Shown here piece by piece: positions 48,001-56,633 of a stretch of DNA of 64,000 nucleotides. Location: NCBI RefSeq assembly GCF_000348745.1, contig NC_020812.1:2117444-2181443 (forward strand). The letters are read 5' to 3'. Below the pieces are notes generated by a model. The model was not told the origin of the DNA. It searched no databases and saw only the letters and a program-made list of their open reading frames with translations. Source of the stretch: Micavibrio aeruginosavorus EPB. Its GTDB lineage: Bacteria; Pseudomonadota; Alphaproteobacteria; Micavibrionales; Micavibrionaceae. The position numbers and the translations under genes are program-made. Positions within the stretch are counted from its first letter, which is position 1. Every line of letters starts with the position of its first letter.

Positions 48001-48729
48001 TCACAAATTCAATTTCACCTGCATCTGCGGTACGGATTCGGTCATGCCGTTCACGCCATACTTATTGTGCCAATATTGGTATTCAATCCCGGCCCATAAT
48101 GTGTCGCTTTTCCAACCCGACAAATCCCCCACATCGACCAACAGCCGCGGCACGATCAGTTGGTTGGGGTGGGATGTGTCCTCATGCCCGGAAAAATCGC
48201 TGAAGCCTTCGGCCATAAAATTGACCCCGCCGACCGTAAAGGGGCGTTGCCAGGCCAGTGTCACCTGCCACGTCCGCCCATCCAGTGCGACATCATCCCG
48301 CACATACGCATTGGCCGAAAAGAAACGAAAGCCGGGCAGGTCCAGATCCACCGCACCCCCATATAAATAACGGGGTTTTAATTCCCGCCCCTTTTCCAAC
48401 GTGGTTGAAATCAAGACATCTTTAATGGGGCCGAACGACAAATCGGCCCCCGTGATTTTGCCCAGCGACAGGCGCGGCGATATTTCAAGATAATAATCAG
48501 AATCCCCGCCATCGGGGTAGGTCAGGTCCGTAAACGCAAACAAATCGCCAAAAGCCCACCCGCTGGCATGTTCCAGCGTGACAATGGTTTGCCGTTCCTC
48601 CGCGCTCAATTTGTAATCATGCCCGCGCAGAATCTGCACATTATGCGCCGACCACTGCAACAGCTCCCCCGCCATGGCGGGCAGCGGGCACAGGCATAAA
48701 AACGACCAAACACACAGGAAACCGCGCAT
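48001..48729 (-). CDS. Tsx-like nucleoside-specific outer-membrane channel protein
   Basis: 242 residues from the ATG at 48729, which starts a signal peptide ending PAMA (about residue 19). The mature protein is a beta-barrel: alternating strands, WSAHNVQILRGHDYKLSAEERQTIVTLEHASGWAFGDLFAFTDL near its N terminus, WAGIEYQYWHNKYG near its C terminus. This matches the Tsx/OmpK channel family, which takes up nucleosides. The last residue is Leu rather than Phe. It is transcribed towards fur, with no terminator between, and ends 33 bases before the fur frame. Confidence 0.78.
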   Translation of the reverse strand: MRGFLCVWSFLCLCPLPAMAGELLQWSAHNVQILRGHDYKLSAEERQTIVTLEHASGWAFGDLFAFTDLTYPDGGDSDYYLEISPRLSLGKITGADLSFGPIKDVLISTTLEKGRELKPRYLYGGAVDLDLPGFRFFSANAYVRDDVALDGRTWQVTLAWQRPFTVGGVNFMAEGFSDFSGHEDTSHPNQLIVPRLLVDVGDLSGWKSDTLWAGIEYQYWHNKYGVNGMTESVPQMQVKLNL

Positions 48730-48901
48730 AAAATGCCCCACCGATGAATCAACAATCAAAAGAAAAAATATAAACGCCCAAGATCAGGGCCGGATTTATT
48801 CTAAATCAATGCATTCGCATAGCAATGGCCTTTGTGCCCCAGCCCAGCACACCACATACGGGACAATGCGAAACAGCGAATATTTGGACACGCGATTCAT
48901 A

Positions 48902-48932
48902 AAAAAGGGCTTCGCATCGCGAAGCCCTTTTT
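48902..48932 (-). terminator. Terminator after the triple-PAS chemoreceptor
   Basis: A perfect stem AAAAAGGGCTTCGC / GCGAAGCCCTTTTT, 3-base loop ATC with part of the stem, immediately past the stop at 48934. The rest of 48730-48901 shows no gene. Confidence 0.83.
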
Positions 48933-48933
48933 A

Positions 48934-50628
48934 TCAATTCGCTACGGTCAATCGTTTGATACGGCTCTTTTTTTTTTTTTTTTTTTCAGCCATTGTTTGT
49001 GTGCTGGATGATATTTCCCTTGTTACGGCGCTCTGCTCTTCGATGGCACTGGCGACACCAGCCACATATTTGTTCACCGTATCAATGGACTTTGAAACAC
49101 CTTGAATATTGCTCTGCAGGGCTTCGGATGCCAATTGAACATTTTTAATTTCTTTTGTGACGTCTTCGGTGGCTTTGGCCGTTTGACCAACCAAGGCCTT
49201 CACCTCACCCGCAACAACGGCAAAGCCCTTACCCGCATCGCCCGCGCGCGCGGCCTCGATTGTTGCGTTCAGGGCCAGAAGATTCGTCTGCTCCGCAATT
49301 TCATCAATGACCTGGATAATACCTTCCATTGATTTTGTTGCGGCCATTAATTGATCTGCTGCCACACTGGCCTGCACGGATGTGCTGGCGATTTCCTCCG
49401 TTGAATTTGTGGTCAGCGCCATGTTTTTACTGATTTCAGAGATCGACGCTGACATTTCCTCAACCGCAGCGGCCACCGTTTGGGTGCGCGCCGTTGCTTC
49501 ATCCGCGATACCGCCGACCTGAATCACGCGGGTGACATCGGTTGCATATTTTACAACCTTAAACGGCTTCCCATTCATATCAAAAATGGGGTTATAGGAC
49601 GCTTGGATCCAGATTGGATCACCATTTTTGCAGATCCGTTTATAAACCCGCGCATCAAATTTACCCTGACGCAGATTGGCCCAGAAAGCTTCATATTCAT
49701 CGCTTTGGGCATCCTCACGTTCAACAAACATCCGGTGATGCTGACCCTTGATTTCATACAGCGTGTAACCCAGCGCATCCAAAAAATTCTGATTTGCGGT
49801 GATAACCGTACCATCAAGATTAAACTCAATAACCGCTTGCGATTTTCCAATGGCCTCAATCTGTCCAGCATAATCCGCATTATCCAGCTTAGCCGACGTC
49901 ACGTCAGTTGCGTATTTCACAACTTTGAACGGCTTTCCGCTCATGTCAAAAATAGGGTTATAGGAAGCTTGGATCCAAACCTCTTTCCCATTTTTCCCGA
50001 ATCGCTGGAATTCCTCTGCAATAAATTCACCGCGGTGTAACTTTTGCCAAAACATCTCATAATCAGCACTTTTGGCGTAAGACGGTTCCACAAACATACT
50101 GTGATGTTTACCGCGAACCTCGTCCTGCGCGTATCCCATGGTCGTTAGAAAATTTTTATTAGCCGTAATAATCGTTCCATCCATATCAAATTCGATAACG
50201 GCCTGGCTTTTGCCGATTGCGGACAATTGCCCTTCATAATCTGCGGTTTCCAACTTCTGCGCAGTAATGTCTGTTGCATATTTCACAACATAAACAACCA
50301 GACCCTTCTCATCCTTTACGGGATTATAAGATGCCTCGATCCAGATCTCTTTTCCGCCTTTTGCCAATCGCTTAAACTGGGCCGCGACAAAATCCCCTCG
50401 GCGCAACGTGTCCCAGAATTCTTTATATTCATTGCTTTGGGCATATCCGGGATCTATGAACATCCGGTGATGCTTGCCCTTGATTTCATTCAGGCTATAC
50501 CCCAAAACATCGAGAAAATTTTGATTTGCATCCAAAATTTCCCCCTCGGGTGAAAAGCGAATAACCGCTTGCGAACGCTCCAAGGCTGCGATTTCGGCTT
50601 TATTAGAAAACGGGGACTTCTTAAACAT
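48934..50628 (-). CDS. Soluble methyl-accepting chemotaxis protein with three PAS domains
   Basis: 564 residues with no membrane segment, hence a cytoplasmic receptor. Three near-identical PAS domains (about 15-125, 137-247, 259-369) share SQAVI.F, ANQNFL..LGY, IKGKHHRMF and W.EASYNP, and each ends in VVKYATD(I/V)T. They probably bind haem or flavin for redox or oxygen sensing. The signalling hairpin [20 protein letters not shown] follows. The C terminus turns into a Lys run encoded by a 19-base A tract and then RIKRLTVAN, which is unlike normal receptor tails. Confidence 0.92.
   Translation of the reverse strand: MFKKSPFSNKAEIAALERSQAVIRFSPEGEILDANQNFLDVLGYSLNEIKGKHHRMFIDPGYAQSNEYKEFWDTLRRGDFVAAQFKRLAKGGKEIWIEASYNPVKDEKGLVVYVVKYATDITAQKLETADYEGQLSAIGKSQAVIEFDMDGTIITANKNFLTTMGYAQDEVRGKHHSMFVEPSYAKSADYEMFWQKLHRGEFIAEEFQRFGKNGKEVWIQASYNPIFDMSGKPFKVVKYATDVTSAKLDNADYAGQIEAIGKSQAVIEFNLDGTVITANQNFLDALGYTLYEIKGQHHRMFVEREDAQSDEYEAFWANLRQGKFDARVYKRICKNGDPIWIQASYNPIFDMNGKPFKVVKYATDVTRVIQVGGIADEATARTQTVAAAVEEMSASISEISKNMALTTNSTEEIASTSVQASVAADQLMAATKSMEGIIQVIDEIAEQTNLLALNATIEAARAGDAGKGFAVVAGEVKALVGQTAKATEDVTKEIKNVQLASEALQSNIQGVSKSIDTVNKYVAGVASAIEEQSAVTREISSSTQTMAEKKKKKKSRIKRLTVAN
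48968..48986. repeat. 19-base homopolymer (T on plus, A on coding strand) inside the chemoreceptor gene
   Basis: An uninterrupted run of 19 T residues near the 3' end of the chemoreceptor gene, coding for six lysines. Loss or gain of one base changes the last residues: one alternative frame gives RAVSND then stop; the other runs on past the normal stop. Tracts this long slip readily in replication and in sequencing. Confidence 0.9.
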
Positions 50629-50630
50629 AA

Positions 50631-50651
50631 ATCTTACCTCCCAGGTAAGAT
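50631..50651 (-). promoter_or_regulatory. Hairpin over the chemoreceptor ribosome-binding site
   Basis: A perfect 9-bp inverted repeat ATCTTACCT / AGGTAAGAT with loop CCC lies 3 bases from the ATG. On the mRNA the Shine-Dalgarno GGGAGG occupies the loop and one stem arm, so the hairpin would hide it until melted or opened. An operator in DNA is the alternative. Confidence 0.5.
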
Positions 50652-50860
50652 CCGTACGCAGAAAAGTGTTTTTTTAAATAGACGTCAAAGCGCACAGATT
50701 TTAACAAATTAGAAAACTCGTGAACACGCATTGGCTTGCAAAGAATGGCACTTGGCTAGAGAATAAAGCCCCAATCTTATGGAAACATTAATGGCAAGAA
50801 AGTCGAGGCTGAACACCCCATAAAAGCACATCATTGCGCCCCCTTTCTTGCAATGTGAAA

Positions 50861-50895
50861 GCAAAAAACCCCGCCAGAAAGCGGGGCTTTTTTGC
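50861..50895 (-). terminator. Terminator in the gap between the DUF4238 and chemoreceptor genes
   Basis: GCAAAAAACCCCGC pairs with GCGGGGCTTTTTTGC (one extra base) around CAGAAA; bidirectional. It lies 150 bases past the DUF4238 stop. The rest of the 419-base gap 50629-51047 shows no gene; it should contain the chemoreceptor promoter. Confidence 0.7.
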
Positions 50896-51047
50896 TTATA
50901 AAGTCATCCAGCGCCAAGCGCGGAACCCGATGGTGGCGTATTCGCTTTAATCAAACCACCAACTCTAATATCACGCGACACTTTGTAATCAAATTACAAA
51001 AATGTTCGCCAAATTTAGAGCCTTTTGGCTGGCGAATACCTTCCGCC

Positions 51048-51971
51048 TTAACCCGCCTTCCGCTGAATAGATTCAAGCTGCTGACGGTCTGCTGAAAACA
51101 CCATTTCATATGATCTTTCCACCATGCCCTGATTATAAGCATCTACTTCTTCCGCCGTCAATTGCCGCCTGAGAGTTGGCTGATCCTGCGGCGGCTCATC
51201 CAGCAACAGCATCGCCAAACGCGGACTGATGGGGTAGTAAAACGCCAACCTTTCTGGCGGCTGATCATCGGATGTGGCGTGAATGTTAATGGTCGGCTGG
51301 TCAGCAGTTAACAAGGGGATGCCCGTATCGTTTTCCAAAATGATCAACTGGTGCTGCTTCCTTTCGGCATACAAGCTCCAACCCAGATTTCCCGCGAATA
51401 TGTGGCTCAGGACGTTCCATGTTTTCTCCAGATAGGCACTGGTACCCAGCGGATAGGATTTCGTGAAAAGCTTCTCCTTCAGGCCTTTTGTTCGGAAATG
51501 CTGGGCGCTCAGGAAATACATAAAATTCGGCAATCCCCTATCATCCGGGAAAAATGATGCATCACCGTTTCGCAGGGCATCGAGGTATTTCTGGGCAACA
51601 TTCTCAATCCGGCCATGCAGCATCTCCTCTGCATTATTGACCGCGATATCCAGCTCCCGCCTCAATTCATGCCCCTCCGGGAGGGACGAATTAGCGGAAT
51701 CACTCAGGCGTGTGATAGTGGTAAATGATGCGAGAAGCTTCCGGTGTGCATTTTGAAGATGGGCAGGCGCGACGTTGATCGCAAACAGCTCAAGGAAGTT
51801 GATATCTTCCGGTGTTAGGCTTTTAAGCCGATAGAAATCGCGCTCCTTGGCCACATCCTTCGGCTGCACGGGAAAGATTTTTCCGTCTCGTAAGCAATGG
51901 ATGACCCCAGCGCCATCAGCCCATGCCTGCAGATAATAACGCCAGACAAAGTGCTGCCCACGGATTTTCAC
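51048..51971 (-). CDS. DUF4238 family protein
   Basis: 307 residues from a GTG at 51971, with AAAGG 6 bases upstream. DUF4238 features are clear: the start QHFVWRYYLQAWAD, AKERDFYRLKSL, and the C-terminal block LLTADQPTINIH...AFYYPISPRLAMLLL. The function is not established; members often sit in defence-rich or mobile regions. It is 9 bases downstream of the 169-residue unknown gene, in one operon divergent from a zinc-hook ATPase. Confidence 0.8.
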   Translation of the reverse strand: MKIRGQHFVWRYYLQAWADGAGVIHCLRDGKIFPVQPKDVAKERDFYRLKSLTPEDINFLELFAINVAPAHLQNAHRKLLASFTTITRLSDSANSSLPEGHELRRELDIAVNNAEEMLHGRIENVAQKYLDALRNGDASFFPDDRGLPNFMYFLSAQHFRTKGLKEKLFTKSYPLGTSAYLEKTWNVLSHIFAGNLGWSLYAERKQHQLIILENDTGIPLLTADQPTINIHATSDDQPPERLAFYYPISPRLAMLLLDEPPQDQPTLRRQLTAEEVDAYNQGMVERSYEMVFSADRQQLESIQRKAG

Positions 51972-51980
51972 GTAAAACCT

Positions 51981-52490
51981 TTAGGCTGCTTCGCGCTGAC
52001 GTTCCAACTCATCCAGTTGGATATAGGCATCATCAAGGCATGTAAGTGCTTTGCGCTTTGCCGCTTCCAAATTATCCTGCCACGCTGGCCACGACGGGCT
52101 GTATTTTGTAGGGATATGGACGAGATGCACCAACCAGCGCCCTTTGCTTTTTGGATACAGATCAATGCTAAAGTCTTCCAAGACTGTAGAGACCGTACCA
52201 TTAGACTGACGCTGCCATTGAATACCTGCGTACTTCTTTTCACGGCGGCGCTGCTGCCGGAGAAGCGCCCTTACGATGACACGCATCTCGCCTGATACGC
52301 CCGTGTCGCCCGCCGCCATCCGCTGAATGCTGCGCAAGATTGCGGAGAAGGATCGATGATCCCCCATGTCCTGCATGCGTTTGGCCAGTTCAACGGCAGT
52401 TTCTTCTAGTTCATTTAAATCTGAGCGAAAGGCTTCTGTAATCTCTTCGGGGGTTGGCTGATAATCAAAAATATTGGCTGCCTCGGTCAT
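51981..52490 (-). CDS. Hypothetical protein, possible regulator of the AAA/DUF4238 locus
   Basis: 169 residues from the ATG at 52490, with GAGGAG 6 bases upstream; an open frame extends into the promoter region but is unlikely to be translated. The first half is helical and ends in a basic stretch RALLRQQRRREKKY. The second half looks like a small beta-rich domain (FSIDLYPKSKGRWLVHLVHIP) followed by a helix. No family is recognised. It is first gene of the operon with DUF4238. Confidence 0.65.
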   Translation of the reverse strand: MTEAANIFDYQPTPEEITEAFRSDLNELEETAVELAKRMQDMGDHRSFSAILRSIQRMAAGDTGVSGEMRVIVRALLRQQRRREKKYAGIQWQRQSNGTVSTVLEDFSIDLYPKSKGRWLVHLVHIPTKYSPSWPAWQDNLEAAKRKALTCLDDAYIQLDELERQREAA

Positions 52491-52505
52491 AACAATCTCC
52501 TCGAT

Positions 52506-52570
52506 GTCATTCTGACGTATAAATAACGTCATTTTGTCATCTTGTAAAGCGTCATTCTGTCGTGTATTAG
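52506..52570. promoter_or_regulatory. Overlapping divergent promoters with three spaced operator-like repeats
   Basis: The plus promoter is -35 TTGTAA (52542-52547), 17 bases, -10 TATTAG (52565-52570). The minus promoter is -35 TTTACA (52543-52548), 17 bases, -10 TATTTA (52520-52525). The two -35 elements overlap. Repeats GTCATTCTGAC (52506), GTCATTTTGTC (52528) and GTCATTCTGTC (52551) stand 22 and 23 bases apart on one face of the helix. The second and third fall in the two spacers. One repressor could shut both genes. Confidence 0.6.
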
Positions 52571-52610
52571 ACTCTATTAGCATCTGCCGAATCTAGAACA
52601 AGGACATAAC

Positions 52611-54902
52611 ATGGTCGATAAAATCCAGCTTTTAAGAAATGTGGGCCAATTTGATTCCGTCACACCGCCCCATCAAACGGCCATGCATAAGCTCGCGCTC
52701 GTCTACGCAGAGAATGGTCGTGGCAAAACGACATTGGCTGCGATCCTTCGCTCCCTAGGCACAGGCAACACCGATCTGGTAAGCGAACGCCACCGCCTTG
52801 GAGCGGCGAACTTGCCACATGTTGTCATTAATTCTGGCACACAGACCTACACGTTCCAGAACGGGACTTGGTCTGCCCATCTTCCTGCTATTGCGGTTTT
52901 TGATGATCACTTCGTCTCACAGAATGTCTGCTCTGGTGTTGAGATTGAATCCGGCCACCGCCAAAATCTTCACGAATTAGTTTTAGGCGCACAGGGCGTG
53001 GCATTAAACGGCCAATTGCAAACCCATATCGCAGCCATTGAGGGACATAACCGCGTTTTAAGAGAACGTGAAGCCGCAATCCCTGCGGCTATCCGCAACG
53101 GCCTTTCCATTGATCAATTTTGCGCTCTGCAGCCCAAAGATAACATCGACGCTGAAATTCAAGAAGCTGAACGAGCTGTTGCTGCTGCTCAGTCAGCCGA
53201 GCCTGTCCGCCAACAGGCCAATTTCCAAACTCTGTCATTGCCTGAATTTAACGTGGATGAAATTAACGCTGTACTCCAGCGCGATCTGCCTGACGTACAA
53301 GCGGAAGCTGCTGCTAATGTCCAGAAGCATCTGGCGAAATTGGGTAAAGGTTCAGAGGCTTGGATCAGTGAAGGCATGCAAAAGATCGCAGTTTCTTCCG
53401 CTGGACATGACAAAGAAATCTGCCCGTTCTGCACACAAGATCTCGAAGGCTCAAACATTATCGCCCACTATCAGGCATATTTTAGTGATGCTTATGCCAC
53501 ATTAAAGAAGGCCATTACCGAAACAGGGAAAGCCGTTGCAGATGCCCACGAAGATGACATTCCAGCGGCATTTGAACGAGCTGTTCGCGTGTGTGTACAA
53601 ACAGCGGAGTTTTGGCGCAAATTTATGGAAGTTCCCGCGTTCGACTTTAATACTGAAGAAGTCGCCCGTGCGTGGAAGGCAGCCAGAAAACCTGTCCTAG
53701 AAGTGCTCCGAGCAAAATACGCCTCACCTCTTGAAAAGATGAATTTGTCAGATGAGGCCCTCGCTGCAATTGCATTATATGATAGACACCGCTCCGCAGT
53801 GGCAGAAACGTCTAGTGTACTTGAGGGCTGCAATCCTGAAATCGTCTTGGTGAAGGAACGTGCGGCATCAGGAAATTTGGTAACGCTAACCAGCGATCTA
53901 GCAAAACTGAAAACGATTCAAAAACGCCACAGTCCTGAAGTTGCGCCACTGTGTGATGCGTATATACAGGAAAAAGAAGCGAAAAAGGCGTCAGAGGGCT
54001 TGCGTGATACGGCCCGTGCCGCACTTGATCAATATCGGGAGACAATCTTCACCAGTTATGAAACAGCCATCAATGCTTATTTGGTAAAGTTCGGAGCAGG
54101 ATTCCGCCTCTCCAGCATGGCCTCTGTAAACAATCGAGGCGGCTCTTCTTGTACTTATAGCATGTTGATTAATAATGTAGCTGTGCCAATCTCAGCAGAC
54201 AGTGGGCCTTCGTTTAAAAATACCCTAAGCGCAGGTGATCGAAATACGTTGGCGCTCGCCTTCTTTTTTGCATCGCTCGATCAAGACCCAGATCTGGCGA
54301 ACAAAATTGTTGTCATCGACGATCCCATGACCAGTCTTGATGAACACCGTACCCACCGAACACTTAATGAGATGCATGAGCTTGTAGGAAAAGTTAAACA
54401 AGTCATCGTGCTTTCACATTCAAAGTCCTTCCTCTGTGATCTATGGATCAGCGCAGACAAGTCAAACCGTAGCGCAGTTCAAATCATTCGTAGTGGGCAG
54501 TCTTCGGTAATTGAATCATGGAACGTCCATCAGGACTGCATCAACAATAATGACAAAAACCATGCTCTCATTGAAGGTTATATTAGCGCAGGCGATCCTG
54601 CGAATGCTCGTCCGGCAGCTGTGGCTCTCCGCAATGTTCTGGAAGCCTATATTCGGGTGGCCTATTCGACTAATTTCCCTCCCGGTTCGTTGCTCGGCGA
54701 GTTTCACAACCGTTGTGTCCAAGCCCAAACAGCAGGACAGCCGATACTGAATGCTGCAGACACGACAGAACTGCGCCAACTAACGAATTACGCAAACAAA
54801 TTTCACCATGACACCAATCCAGCCTATGCGACTGAGCTGATCAATGACCAGGAACTGCTGGATTATTGCCAAAGAATTTTGAGATTTGTTCGCAAACCTT
54901 AA
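52611..54902 (+). CDS. AAA_13-type SMC-like ATPase with zinc hook (RloC-like)
   Basis: 763 residues. Walker A AENGRGKTT (33-41), a long coiled-coil middle with a zinc-hook-like CPFC (Cys271, Cys274), then the ABC signature LSAGDRNTLALAFF (about 540) and Walker B IVVIDDPMTSLDEHR (about 566-580). The C-terminal 120 residues are helical and contain RNVLE (about 674-678) and FHHD (about 731), an R-x3-E...H arrangement like that of PrrC/RloC anticodon nucleases. Such proteins are phage-defence effectors. AAGGAC precedes the ATG. It is divergent from the DUF4238 operon. Confidence 0.72.
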   Translation: MVDKIQLLRNVGQFDSVTPPHQTAMHKLALVYAENGRGKTTLAAILRSLGTGNTDLVSERHRLGAANLPHVVINSGTQTYTFQNGTWSAHLPAIAVFDDHFVSQNVCSGVEIESGHRQNLHELVLGAQGVALNGQLQTHIAAIEGHNRVLREREAAIPAAIRNGLSIDQFCALQPKDNIDAEIQEAERAVAAAQSAEPVRQQANFQTLSLPEFNVDEINAVLQRDLPDVQAEAAANVQKHLAKLGKGSEAWISEGMQKIAVSSAGHDKEICPFCTQDLEGSNIIAHYQAYFSDAYATLKKAITETGKAVADAHEDDIPAAFERAVRVCVQTAEFWRKFMEVPAFDFNTEEVARAWKAARKPVLEVLRAKYASPLEKMNLSDEALAAIALYDRHRSAVAETSSVLEGCNPEIVLVKERAASGNLVTLTSDLAKLKTIQKRHSPEVAPLCDAYIQEKEAKKASEGLRDTARAALDQYRETIFTSYETAINAYLVKFGAGFRLSSMASVNNRGGSSCTYSMLINNVAVPISADSGPSFKNTLSAGDRNTLALAFFFASLDQDPDLANKIVVIDDPMTSLDEHRTHRTLNEMHELVGKVKQVIVLSHSKSFLCDLWISADKSNRSAVQIIRSGQSSVIESWNVHQDCINNNDKNHALIEGYISAGDPANARPAAVALRNVLEAYIRVAYSTNFPPGSLLGEFHNRCVQAQTAGQPILNAADTTELRQLTNYANKFHHDTNPAYATELINDQELLDYCQRILRFVRKP

Positions 54903-54920
54903 CGCGGATCATCCTAAAAA

Positions 54921-56177
54921 TCACATATCGCTAGCCGCTTGCGCATCGGCATGTTCAAACGCCGATGCCATTCGGTCAATTTCGCGCCTGTCCAGCGCAT
55001 AGGCTTGCGCCACATCGCGCCATTGAGCCACACCCGCGCCGACCTCTTTGATAATTGCCTTGGCTTCGCCCGGCGACAGCCTGAAATCCCCAGCCACGGA
55101 TAGGGTCAGATCAAGCGATGCCGTACCATCGTAAAGGTCGATGGTCGTAGTCAGAATGCGCGGTTTGACCTCTACAGGCGTCGGGTTCATGTCGTAGGCC
55201 GGAGATAGCCGCCAACCTGTGTGGCGTTCATAAACGAAGCCGTGGTTGCGCAAATGATCGTCGGTGTTGGAAATCAGAATACTAAAAACGATCCTGCGCC
55301 ACATCTCGGCCAGATCTGCCGAAGGATTTGCTCCATACTGGCGCAACGCATCCGCGATCTCCAGATAGCTGTGCTGCTCATTGTCCTTGGCCTGCAGCAT
55401 GCTCATGGCCGAAAGGAAAGGAATGCGCGTGTCGCCCACGCGGTCGAAGCGCCGAATGATCAGGACAGGTTTGTCCATGATCGTTTCCAGCCGCCATGAC
55501 GGAACGGTCAATCCGGCTTTTTCGGCCAGCACCAGCGCGACGGCTTCCCAGACCACAACATTGTAGTCATCATCCTTGCGCGGGAATTTGGCGATAGATA
55601 GGTGGCCGTCCGAATCCCGCACTGAGGCTTTTGGCCGCGCACCGCCCAGCGACGAGCCGGGAGCCAGCAGGATACGCAAATCCTCGGCGTTTTCTTCATC
55701 ATCGAGAAAGCGCTCCGTGGCCGACAGCAACCGTGGCAAGTCAACCAGCGGCGGAATCGTTCGTTGCCCTCTGGGCGCGAGAAACGGCCCGTCTGGTGTG
55801 TCGGAAAACCTCAAGGCTCCTTGCCGCGCTTCGTCGTTTACCCCCAACAGGAAGTCGCCTTCGCCCAGCGTTCGCGGCATTTCACCTGCAGCGCGCGCGC
55901 GTTGACCTTCTGCCCGGCGCATCAGGACGCGCCCCCAGCGATCCGGCGCGGAATCGCCGATAGAGCCGAACAGACTTTGATCGGCCACGGTATGGAAGGA
56001 GCCAGCTGTCAGGGCCAACGCGGGTTCCAGCGCGAAATGCTCCGGGTGTTTCAGCCAGCTGTCATTATATTCAAAAGACGCGCTCTCACGGCCTCGGCGG
56101 TTGTGGCACCACAACCGCCCGATAGGATGGTTCTCATCGCCCAGCGCAATGGAGACGTATATTTCCCGGCTACTCAT
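54921..56177 (-). CDS. hipA: HipA-family serine/threonine kinase toxin
   Basis: 418 residues from the ATG at 56177, which overlaps the hipB stop by 8 bases. HipA features: N-terminal subdomain with SLFGSIGDSAPDRWGR, GEGDFLLGVNDEARQGALRF, the P-loop-like GSSLGGARPKA, KFPRKDDDYN, the catalytic SNTDDHLRNHGF, and SPAYDMNP. HipA kinases phosphorylate an aminoacyl-tRNA synthetase and slow translation. The longer frame above 56177 is the hipB gene on another frame. Confidence 0.93.
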   Translation of the reverse strand: MSSREIYVSIALGDENHPIGRLWCHNRRGRESASFEYNDSWLKHPEHFALEPALALTAGSFHTVADQSLFGSIGDSAPDRWGRVLMRRAEGQRARAAGEMPRTLGEGDFLLGVNDEARQGALRFSDTPDGPFLAPRGQRTIPPLVDLPRLLSATERFLDDEENAEDLRILLAPGSSLGGARPKASVRDSDGHLSIAKFPRKDDDYNVVVWEAVALVLAEKAGLTVPSWRLETIMDKPVLIIRRFDRVGDTRIPFLSAMSMLQAKDNEQHSYLEIADALRQYGANPSADLAEMWRRIVFSILISNTDDHLRNHGFVYERHTGWRLSPAYDMNPTPVEVKPRILTTTIDLYDGTASLDLTLSVAGDFRLSPGEAKAIIKEVGAGVAQWRDVAQAYALDRREIDRMASAFEHADAQAASDM

Positions 56178-56499
56178 GGCTATCCCCCTTGGACGGCAAG
56201 CGGATGCGTTTGGGAAGATTTTCTTCTTCCAGCATGCGTCCGACCGTATCGTGGTTGGCATCGGCCATATCGCCCAGACGTTCGGTCAGGCCTAGCACAA
56301 ACAGCACGGCGGCATACCCGCCCAGCGAAACCGAAGGGTCGCCCTTTTCAATTTTGCCCAGCGTTGCCTTGGACAGCCCAGCGCGTTCAATCATCAATGC
56401 CACAGGGATGCGGCGGCGGCGGCGGCTGTCGCTGATGTCCTGTCCCAGCTTGCGCAGGGCTTTCTGGACGGGAATGGGAAGATTTGTTTTGTTCGCCAT
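56170..56499 (-). CDS. hipB: HipB-family antitoxin (XRE repressor)
   Basis: 109 residues with an HTH: IERAGLSKATLGKIEKGDPSVSLGGYAAVLFVLGLTERLGDM. A disordered tail (LPSKGDSHE) follows. HipB inhibits HipA and represses the operon. The start codons are in tandem with hipA by overlap. An exact TATCC-N8-GGATA operator lies 32 bases upstream of its ATG. Confidence 0.9.
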   Translation of the reverse strand: MANKTNLPIPVQKALRKLGQDISDSRRRRRIPVALMIERAGLSKATLGKIEKGDPSVSLGGYAAVLFVLGLTERLGDMADANHDTVGRMLEEENLPKRIRLPSKGDSHE

Positions 56500-56517
56500 T
56501 TTACACCTTAAGGCCTG

Positions 56518-56633
56518 TTATATGAGCCGTTATCCTTTATAAGGGATACTATAATATACTTTAAAGCATAAATCAAGCCTGACACCCATAAGGCATCGTA
56601 AAACAGGCTTTAACCGACATAACGGCTCTTATA
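56518..56633. repeat. Nested inverted repeats in the hipBA promoter region
   Basis: TTATATGAGCCGTTAT (56518-56533) recurs inverted as ATAACGGCTCTTATAA (56619-56634) with one mismatch. AAGCCTGTT/AACAGGCTT blocks lie just inside. The 80-base interior holds the HipB operator and an AT-rich promoter. The region could form a large hairpin or carry further HipB sites. Confidence 0.55.
56531..56548. promoter_or_regulatory. HipB operator, exact TATCC-N8-GGATA
   Basis: TATCC (56531-56535), eight bases, GGATA (56544-56548). This is the HipB consensus described in E. coli and is placed 32 bases before hipB, as expected for autorepression. One full site is visible. Confidence 0.8.

Noticed and set aside
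48968-48986. The homopolymer as a rho-independent terminator.
   Set aside because: It lies within the coding region with no GC-rich hairpin just before it on either strand; a proper terminator follows at 48902.
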